NCBI GenBank assembly: GCA_017958895.1 | Contig: JAGDBT010000115.1 | Location: 1 to 11,113, forward strand | Direction: 5' to 3' | DNA: 11,113 bases | Origin: Alphaproteobacteria bacterium | GTDB lineage: Bacteria; Pseudomonadota; Alphaproteobacteria; RF32; CAG-239 | Shown: positions 6,984-11,113 of the stretch, piece after piece | Layout of the letters: each line of letters begins with the position of its first letter | How positions within the stretch are numbered: the stretch's first letter is position 1 | Translations under genes and position numbers: made by a program | Notes under the pieces: generated by a model | Told to the model about the DNA's origin: nothing | Database searches by the model: none | Seen by the model: only the letters and a program-made list of their open reading frames with translations

Positions 6984-7892
6984 TTAATCCATAAATGCCG
7001 CCATATTTTTTGCGATTTCCTCACGTAATGTAAGTTCTCGTTGCGGCATTTCCGTTTTTCCTTTCGCGTTAAAAGCCGCCTTTTTGGCTTTTTCAGCCTC
7101 GGCTGCCCTGTCACTGATTTTTTGTTCAATCAGTTTTTCGCGAATTTGCGGATTGAGCCACAAAGCATTATCGTAAGCCGACGTAATGTCCTGTGCTTCA
7201 CCGCTGTTCAACAAACCGATAAGCTGTTCTTTTACATCTTCAAAATACGGATGTAATAAATTCCCGTCTGCATCGGTTTGCCGACCGAACATTTCGAGAA
7301 TTTCCCATAACTTACGGGTTTGTTGTTCCTGTATGTATGAAGTCAAATCGTGATAATTTCGCTCTAAACGACACAAGCGGGCAATTGTTTCCGCCGTTAT
7401 CCCGTTATCAACTTTTTCCTTAACATCGGCTTTTACTCCATACACCACCGCCAAAGCCTGAATTGTGGCTGCCGGATTAACCGCCAATGCCTCATCAACC
7501 CAAGCCAGTCCGGCAAGCCAATCCTGAATTTTTTGAAAGCCTTCGTTTTCCAAACGGGTTTTATTGGAAGCAAAAATTTCTTCCAATGGTGCATAAGCCT
7601 CCAGTTTAGTCAGACACTCTTTCAATTTTCCTTCATTATCAGCCTCACGTTCGCACAAAAAAATCTGCCATTCTTGCGGCAGATTTTTGAAATCAATTGC
7701 GAATTTTTCCTGATATCCGGGCGGTGCGGTTATTACCGTTGCCGGCACTTCTTCCGAGGGCTCGAAAATCGGTGCTTCGGCAACTGTCATCTCCGTTTCG
7801 CCTGATATCGCTTCGTTTTCGGCATTATCAGGCAAAAGCCCTTTAGCCTTAAACTGACGTTCTATTTCTTTTCTTAATTCACTCATTTCCAT
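6984..7892 (-). CDS. Capsid scaffold protein
   Basis: A 302-aa, highly charged, helical protein. The N-terminus is acidic and disordered (1-55), leading to APPGYQEKFAIDFKNLPQEW (56-75) and IFLCEREADNEGKL. This 'PP-y-KF--(D)--LP-EWQ-----RE' block is one I associate with scaffolds of podovirus-type prophages. A helical middle carries WVDEALAVNPAATIQALA. A basic C-terminal helix, KLIEQKISDRAAEAEKAKKA, resembles the coat-binding helix of scaffolds. It sits immediately before the major capsid gene (21-base gap). The start at 7892 has AAAGGATGAT upstream and overlaps the 75-aa gene by 10 bases; a second ATG two codons on is less likely. Confidence 0.78.
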   Translation of the reverse strand: MEMSELRKEIERQFKAKGLLPDNAENEAISGETEMTVAEAPIFEPSEEVPATVITAPPGYQEKFAIDFKNLPQEWQIFLCEREADNEGKLKECLTKLEAYAPLEEIFASNKTRLENEGFQKIQDWLAGLAWVDEALAVNPAATIQALAVVYGVKADVKEKVDNGITAETIARLCRLERNYHDLTSYIQEQQTRKLWEILEMFGRQTDADGNLLHPYFEDVKEQLIGLLNSGEAQDITSAYDNALWLNPQIREKLIEQKISDRAAEAEKAKKAAFNAKGKTEMPQRELTLREEIAKNMAAFMD

Positions 7893-8110
7893 ATCATCCT
7901 TTTATAGTTATAAAGAAAATCGGCAAAGATTTGTTCCTGCCGATTTTTTTCTTGTTGATACCGAACATTTTTTATATATTCGGGTGAATAATCGCTAGCA
8001 CGAGCCGCACCGCTCATGCGTAAATATCTGTCAACATCCGCGACCGATGATGCGACAGATCCGTCCGGAAGAACAACCTCTTCCGCGAATTGCTTACTGA
8101 AATTTGCCAT
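7883..8110 (-). CDS. Small phage protein of unknown function upstream of scaffold
   Basis: A 75-aa soluble protein beginning MANFSKQFAEEVVLPDGSVA, with a middle VDRYLRMSGAARASDY and a basic, aromatic C-terminus ending FLYNYKRMIWK. No membrane span or known motif is visible. An AGAGG site lies upstream of the ATG at 8110, and its last ten bases overlap the scaffold start, so it is probably co-translated with scaffold. It is the first gene after the terminator at 8132-8158. In P22 order this place is directly after the portal gene, yet the length and composition do not suggest a portal fragment. A small head-assembly or DNA-handling protein is possible, but the sequence does not decide. Confidence 0.6.
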   Translation of the reverse strand: MANFSKQFAEEVVLPDGSVASSVADVDRYLRMSGAARASDYSPEYIKNVRYQQEKNRQEQIFADFLYNYKRMIWK

Positions 8111-8131
8111 ATTAACCTCTTTCAGAACATA

Positions 8132-8158
8132 AAAAAAACCCCGCTCAACGCAGGGTTA
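8132..8158 (-). terminator. Strong intrinsic terminator ending the AT-rich membrane-gene insert
   Basis: On the minus strand an 8-bp stem AACCCTGC / GCGGGGTT (one G-T pair) closes a 5-base loop and runs into a T tract (A8 at 8132-8139 on the plus strand). It lies 21 bases past the stop of the membrane gene and 21 bases before the 75-aa gene. It should stop leftward transcription into the head genes unless antiterminated. Confidence 0.85.
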
Positions 8159-8179
8159 AATAACAAATTTACAATATTT

Positions 8180-8485
8180 CTACCGGATAAACATCTTTAG
8201 TTGCACAAAGGTATATACCATTAATATCCCCAAACAAATATATCCTATATCATACTTTTTTTTCAAACACCACAATCCGATAATCGGCATATATAAAATA
8301 TAAAGCAAGTGCCTGTATAAATCAGGAAAAAAATCTCCTTTCCGCAACTCTTCAGGTTGTAAATAATCATAATACACACTTGCCCCCATCAGCAACAGGG
8401 CAACAACCAGCCAAACCAAATAAAACCATTTGACTGCCTGTCTTTCCCACAAGTTCCAATCTATTTTAAATCTCTCATTTCCCAT
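8180..8485 (-). CDS. Small three-span membrane protein in AT-rich insert
   Basis: A 101-aa protein starting MGNERFKIDW. I prefer the ATG at 8485 because GGAG lies 6 bases upstream; the earlier ATG at 8497 would make that site part of its own coding sequence. It has about three membrane segments (roughly 19-40, 61-78 and 83-99), the first two separated by a hydrophilic stretch with YLQPEELRKGDFF. It overlaps the 41-aa ORF by 25 bases in another frame, implying coupling, and ends just before the terminator. Composition is far more AT-rich than the neighbouring terminase and head genes. It shows no clear homology to the paralogues at 1-991. Possible roles are exclusion, lysis regulation or host membrane change; none is shown. 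Confidence 0.65.
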   Translation of the reverse strand: MGNERFKIDWNLWERQAVKWFYLVWLVVALLLMGASVYYDYLQPEELRKGDFFPDLYRHLLYILYMPIIGLWCLKKKYDIGYICLGILMVYTFVQLKMFIR

Positions 8486-8586
8486 AATGAACTCCATGTC
8501 ACATAAAACAAGCTGTTTTCAACCAGATATAAACCGATTAATATACCGATAATCAGGTATATATAACGTTTTACCGAACCATACAT
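8461..8586 (-). CDS. 41-aa single-span membrane peptide with strong ribosome site
   Basis: The ATG at 8586 follows AAGGGAGG with a 5-base spacer, the best ribosome site in the region. The peptide begins MYGSVKRYIYLIIGILIGLY: a short basic N-terminus, then one hydrophobic span to about residue 22. It continues ENSLFYVTWSSLWEMRDLK and stops at 8461. It overlaps the following membrane gene by 25 bases in a different frame and is likely translated together with it. It is too short to be recognised; a small membrane toxin, holin-like or exclusion peptide are options. Support comes from the ribosome site and the coupled arrangement rather than from homology. Confidence 0.55.
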   Translation of the reverse strand: MYGSVKRYIYLIIGILIGLYLVENSLFYVTWSSLWEMRDLK

Positions 8587-8818
8587 AAATACCTCCCTTA
8601 GCATATCACACTATAACACCGCTAAATCTCCGAAAGTGAAACCAAACCGATACACGACCCGATTACAACAAAAAGATAGAAATAAATATAATTAACTTCC
8701 GTGTCATTTTATATTCTGTTGGTTGTATTTTTATATTTATTCTATCTTATTGTTATTATTTTGCAAGCATTTTTTTCAAAATGGAGAAGTTTTTTGAAGC
8801 TGTCTTTATCCTCCTTTG
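8587..8818 (-). other. 232-base gap holding an orphan Shine-Dalgarno; site where a portal gene would be expected
   Basis: Immediately after the terL stop, AAAGGAGG occurs at 8810-8817 on the minus strand. No ATG, GTG or TTG follows within normal spacing; the first in-frame reading (ATA AAG ACA GCT) ends after 17 codons. The remainder is AT-rich and contains the promoter-like sequence, a 14-codon ORF from ATG 8707, and the ribosome site of the 41-aa gene. No portal-like coding sequence is present. The pattern fits removal of the gene that once followed terL, but this is inference. Confidence 0.45.
8739..8766 (-). promoter_or_regulatory. Sigma70-like promoter ahead of the membrane-gene insert
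   Basis: On the minus strand, TTGCAA (8766-8761), a 16-base spacer and TAGAAT (8744-8739) resemble a -35/-10 pair. It points toward the membrane genes at 8586 and 8485. The surrounding DNA is very AT-rich (the 60-base line 8701-8760 is 11/60 G+C by my count), so chance matches are easy. The pairing with the terminator at 8132-8158 is what makes it interesting. Confidence 0.4.
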
Positions 8819-10138
8819 TTACCAAGAATTGTTGTTGTTTTTCTCTCTGAACAGATTTTCAAGACTGTTCTCTTTCATTTCATAATAATTTTCCGCCTCA
8901 CTGTCATAAACAGGCTCGGCAAAAGTAAGCGCCAGAGCATCTGCCATATCCGGAGAACGTCCCAAACGCTTTTTGATTTCATCTTTTTCTTCCAGCTGTA
9001 ATCTGCCACGACTGTCATATTTTTTATTTACTGCGCAAAGTTCGGCAAACAAGGTATCATCTTCGGGGATTTTGGCAGCCGGAGTTGCTTCCAGCCACCT
9101 GCGCAACTCGTCCCACATTTCCGCCCGACGATTATGATATCTTTCATCAAGCAAAGCTTTTTCGCCGAACATAACCGGACGGACAATTTTCTTATAGCCG
9201 CGATCCAGCAAAATATCCACTACGCCGCCGCCTACCCCGCCGGCATCTATGAATAAACGCACCGGACGATATTCGCGAATAATGCGGGTGGCAAAATTAG
9301 CTACTTCCACATTATCCGCTTGCGACAAACATTTAAACCCCTCACACAATCGGCCGCGTCTGAAACAAAATACCGTCCGGTCATCTCCGAATCTGGCCAC
9401 ATCCACCCCTACAATCAACGGTGAAGATGAATTAAACAACACTGTCTCCGCCGCTTGACGAACCGTTTTATAGGCAATCAATTTATAACTGCCGGAATTA
9501 GCCGGTGCACCGAGCCAAATATGTTCATAATCGTCGGGATTTTCCCGCTGGCATTTAAGCGCCAGATATTTCATTTCTTCCGGACAATACGGGTTATCGT
9601 AATAATTTACCTTCACCACCAAAGACCGATTGTCGGGATTAGCTCCCACCGCCGCCCAAACCGGATCGTTTTCTTCCTCCCTGTTCATGGAAATCCAAAT
9701 CTCCGAACCGGCTTTTCTTATGGTCGGGTCCAGAATATCCCAGCTTTTTTTGCTGATTTTTTGTGCCTCTTCCAACCAAACAATATCAACCCCTTCGAGC
9801 GACTTTATATTAGCGGCATTTTGTTCCTGTAGCCCCTTAAAAATAAAGGCTGTGCCGGTAATTTTGTTAATTATGCGTGTTTCCATAATTTTATAGTCGG
9901 TCAAATCATAAAAGGCTATGCGATCGCACAGCAATTTATATACGGAATCTTTTATGCTCTCCTGTATTTCGCGCATACAGGCAATACGCAATGTTTTCAT
10001 CCGTCCCAACAATAACAGGCTGTCCGCAAAAGCATAACTTTTACCGCCCGCACGTCCGCCGTAATATAATTTATACCTTTTTTTGCTCTTCAGAAGCGGA
10101 GAAAATATCTCCGGTATCTTTGCCGTTTTGTTCTTCAT
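8819..10138 (-). CDS. Terminase large subunit (TerL), DNA-packaging ATPase/nuclease
   Basis: A complete 439-aa terminase of the PBSX/XtmB-like type. The ATPase domain has Walker A GGRAGGKS at 27-34, Walker B DIVWLEEA at 118-125, and a coupling-like segment IWISMNREEE at 147-156. The C-terminal nuclease has its acidic residues in GVDVARFGDDRT (Asp246), LFIDAGGVGGGVVD (Asp298) and SPDMADALALTFA (Asp398). It cuts concatemeric DNA and pumps it into proheads through the portal. The ATG at 10138 lacks a clear ribosome site and lies inside the upstream gene (68-base overlap), suggesting translational coupling. No later start keeps Walker A. All key residues are present, so the protein looks functional even though no portal gene is seen nearby. 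Confidence 0.93.
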   Translation of the reverse strand: MKNKTAKIPEIFSPLLKSKKRYKLYYGGRAGGKSYAFADSLLLLGRMKTLRIACMREIQESIKDSVYKLLCDRIAFYDLTDYKIMETRIINKITGTAFIFKGLQEQNAANIKSLEGVDIVWLEEAQKISKKSWDILDPTIRKAGSEIWISMNREEENDPVWAAVGANPDNRSLVVKVNYYDNPYCPEEMKYLALKCQRENPDDYEHIWLGAPANSGSYKLIAYKTVRQAAETVLFNSSSPLIVGVDVARFGDDRTVFCFRRGRLCEGFKCLSQADNVEVANFATRIIREYRPVRLFIDAGGVGGGVVDILLDRGYKKIVRPVMFGEKALLDERYHNRRAEMWDELRRWLEATPAAKIPEDDTLFAELCAVNKKYDSRGRLQLEEKDEIKKRLGRSPDMADALALTFAEPVYDSEAENYYEMKENSLENLFREKNNNNSW

Positions 10139-10346
10139 TGATAAAATCCACTAAAATACTGGTTAAATCCTCTGTTTCGGAATTGTTTTCCTTTTGCGCC
10201 TGCAGTGAAGCTATTTTGCATTTCAACTCCTCTGCTTTCAGTGCCAAATTTATATTTCCCTCATCTATTGCCATTTTTTGAAGTTTGCTCAACATCGCCA
10301 AGCTTTCGGCAAAAGAATAGGTTTCTGCCGTTTTTTTCTTTGACAT
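10071..10346 (-). CDS. Putative terminase small subunit (short)
   Basis: A 91-aa charged helical protein, SYSFAESLAMLSKLQ-like near 10-24, then NINLALKAEELKCKIASLQA (about 31-50), then an acidic disordered C-terminus ending SEEQKKV. It sits directly before terL and overlaps it by 68 bases, the usual place for terS. The block 'FAESLAMLSKLQKMAI...NLALKAEELK' resembles the helical part of small terminases of podovirus-type prophages as I recall them. No helix-turn-helix is evident, and it is shorter than typical TerS (about 130-180 aa), so identification rests mainly on position. The ATG at 10346 has AAAGGAAA upstream. Confidence 0.55.
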   Translation of the reverse strand: MSKKKTAETYSFAESLAMLSKLQKMAIDEGNINLALKAEELKCKIASLQAQKENNSETEDLTSILVDFINEEQNGKDTGDIFSASEEQKKV

Positions 10347-10370
10347 TTATTTTCCTTTCTCTTGCTTAAT

Positions 10371-10601
10371 TTAATTTTCCAATTCCAGCCGAAGCTTATT
10401 CAAACGCCCTATCCATTCCCACAAATGCGGATATTCTTTGTCGCTTAAATTTTCCAATTCTGCGGCAACATTAACCCCGGCACGGGGAAAAATCGGCATT
10501 ATACTGCGGCAATCACAAAAATCCGCCGCGCATGAGCTCAAGCAACTCAGTGCGAGGAGCATTAGGCTCTGCCTGAATTTTAGAACGTTTTTGCGCCACA
10601 T
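10371..10601 (-). CDS. Outer-membrane spanin (Rz1-like lipoprotein)
   Basis: A 76-aa protein with a basic N-terminus (MWRKNVLKFR), a hydrophobic stretch SLMLLALSCLSSC and a lipobox L21-S22-S23-C24, giving a lipoprotein of about 53 residues after processing. Its start lies 89 bases inside the i-spanin gene in a different frame, the classic Rz/Rz1 layout. It would sit in the inner leaflet of the outer membrane, bind the i-spanin across the periplasm, and help fuse the membranes at lysis. The mature part lacks the usual proline-rich stretch. The spanin role is well supported by architecture; sequence homology is not visible by eye. Confidence 0.75.
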   Translation of the reverse strand: MWRKNVLKFRQSLMLLALSCLSSCAADFCDCRSIMPIFPRAGVNVAAELENLSDKEYPHLWEWIGRLNKLRLELEN

Positions 10602-10719
10602 ATTTTATTACCTCCACCTGTTTTTCAATAATCTGTGTTTTGGCACAACTCTTACCGTATAAATAACCGCCGTAGGCAGCCATCAGTGTGGTCATAAAAA
10701 TTAAGAATATAAATTTCAT
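10513..10719 (-). CDS. Inner-membrane spanin (Rz-like)
   Basis: A 68-aa protein starting MKFIFLIFMTTLMAAYGGYL: one N-terminal membrane span (about 3-21), then a periplasmic part KTQIIEKQVEVIKYVAQKRS able to form a helix, and a short C-terminus. I chose the ATG at 10719 because it overlaps the stop of the 51-aa holin candidate as ATGA; an ATG eight codons earlier would destroy the N-in signal-anchor shape. It is shorter than lambda Rz (153 aa), so the periplasmic reach would depend on pairing with the o-spanin encoded in the other frame. It acts at the last step of lysis in Gram-negative hosts. Confidence 0.75.
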   Translation of the reverse strand: MKFIFLIFMTTLMAAYGGYLYGKSCAKTQIIEKQVEVIKYVAQKRSKIQAEPNAPRTELLELMRGGFL

Positions 10720-10871
10720 GACAATAACCTCACCAATGACCAAATATCATTTTTGAATCCCAACAATGCCAAAACCACCAAAATTCCCCATACCAACACA
10801 TAGAGTTTGGGAATGCGCACAATACTCAGAATAAGCCAACGCCAAAAACGATATTGTTTCTTTTTTCCCAT
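10716..10871 (-). CDS. 51-aa single-span membrane protein, holin candidate
   Basis: It begins MGKKKQYRFWRWLILSIVRI: a basic aromatic N-terminus, a first hydrophobic stretch (about 11-20), then a main span LYVLVWGILVVLALLGF (23-39) and a short tail. The ribosome site GGGAGG lies 9 bases upstream and falls within the last codons of the hydrolase. Its stop overlaps the i-spanin start (ATGA). Lying between a cell wall hydrolase and the spanins, it holds the place a holin should occupy, and no other holin is seen. The role is inferred from position, size and membrane span; it could instead be a pinholin or an accessory lysis protein. Confidence 0.6.
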   Translation of the reverse strand: MGKKKQYRFWRWLILSIVRIPKLYVLVWGILVVLALLGFKNDIWSLVRLLS

Positions 10872-10875
10872 ATTT

Positions 10876-11113
10876 TCATTCCTCCCGATAAAAAAGATGA
10901 TTGCCTATTGTCAGACACGGCTTTTTACCCTCTGCCCATTTGGGCTTTATGCTTTTGGCATGATAAAAAACCGCCCCGCCGGTAAAATCTTTAAGTTCCC
11001 CGGCAATTGCCTGTTCGGCAATTTTAATGCACTCGCAAAAAACATTATCTTCCGTGGTTACCAATCTTATTTTCCAAAAATTAGGATCATTTTTATTCCA
11101 ACAACTGAATTGA
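10876..11113 (-). CDS. Cell wall hydrolase, SleB/CwlJ-like endolysin (C-terminal part)
   Basis: The reading frame is open to the window edge and continues beyond it; 78 residues are visible. They start QFSCWNKNDPNFWKIRLV and include FTGGAVFYHAK and a C-terminus with IGNHLFY. This combination (QFSCW, NDPN, D-TGGA--YHA, the KPKWA step and IGNH-FY) is the C-terminal half of the Hydrolase_2 (SleB/CwlJ) family, lytic enzymes that act on peptidoglycan, used here presumably as the endolysin. No start codon is needed inside the window; the TTG at 11064 is internal. The last codons include the ribosome site of the next gene. The catalytic N-terminal Glu region is outside the window. Confidence 0.85.
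   Translation of the reverse strand, partial: QFSCWNKNDPNFWKIRLVTTEDNVFCECIKIAEQAIAGELKDFTGGAVFYHAKSIKPKWAEGKKPCLTIGNHLFYREE

Noticed and set aside
7918..7945. Hairpin AATCGGCA / TGCCGATT followed by T7 on the plus strand, terminator-like.
   Set aside because: It lies inside the 75-aa coding sequence, has a 12-base loop, and there is no plus-strand gene to terminate. It may be chance, or weak antisense termination.
8622..8707. Tiny ORF from ATG 8707 (MTRKLIIFISIFLL) that could join, after a T5 frameshift, a second hydrophobic stretch (VVIGSCIGLVSLSEI) as a broken small lipoprotein or membrane peptide.
   Set aside because: No ribosome site, only 14 codons before the stop, and very AT-rich DNA in which hydrophobic reading is expected by chance.
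10071..10110. A-AAA-AAG slippery-like heptamer at the end of the putative terS gene, possibly giving a TerS-TerL fusion by frameshifting.
   Set aside because: A -1 slip leads into a different frame from terL; terL lies in the +1 frame relative to terS, and TerL has its own ATG and a normal N-terminus.
1..11113. CRISPR array, tRNA/rRNA genes, insertion sequences, integrase or attachment sites.
   Set aside because: No spaced direct repeats, no transposase or recombinase-like frames, and no tRNA-like structure were noticed in the window by eye.

Overview
The window is the late structural region of a tailed phage or prophage with a short, P22-like podoviral plan. Every supportable gene lies on the minus strand, so transcription runs from high to low coordinates. 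Host: the lysis cassette contains an inner/outer membrane spanin pair, which only makes sense in a Gram-negative cell. The style of the head and tail proteins resembles podovirus-type prophages of Alphaproteobacteria, as I remember those families, so a low-to-moderate GC alphaproteobacterium is my best guess. That host call is an inference, not something the sequence proves.

Layout in transcription order. (1) Lysis, 11113-10371: C-terminal end of a SleB/CwlJ-like cell wall hydrolase (runs off the window), a 51-aa single-span holin candidate, an i-spanin, and an o-spanin lipoprotein overlapping it in another frame. (2) Packaging, 10346-8819: a small putative TerS overlapping a complete TerL (Walker A, Walker B, nuclease aspartates). 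(3) AT-rich insert, 8818-8132: an orphan Shine-Dalgarno directly after terL, a promoter-like sequence, two overlapping small membrane-protein genes and an intrinsic terminator. In P22 order the portal gene belongs here, but no portal is present. (4) Head, 8110-5850: a 75-aa unknown protein, scaffold, and major capsid protein with an acidic Gly/Ser/Thr/Glu tail, followed by a terminator. (5) Head completion and tail, 5746-2466: a 199-aa phage protein with a coiled-coil end, a gp4-like adaptor, a gp10-like tail stabiliser and a GNAT-fold protein, tightly overlapped. (6) Two candidate internal/ejection proteins, 2473-1013, separated by a terminator. (7) Three tandem diverged copies of a small multi-span membrane protein, 991-1; the last is frameshifted and cut by the window edge.

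Working model: modules 1, 2, 4 and 5 form a standard lysis, packaging and virion-assembly line. The AT-rich membrane genes in 3 and 7 look like accessory cargo (morons), possibly for exclusion or host modification. The absence of a portal between TerL and scaffold is the strongest anomaly: either the element is defective or relies on a helper, or its portal lies outside the window. No stretch over 300 bases lacks a gene; the largest gap is 8587-8818.
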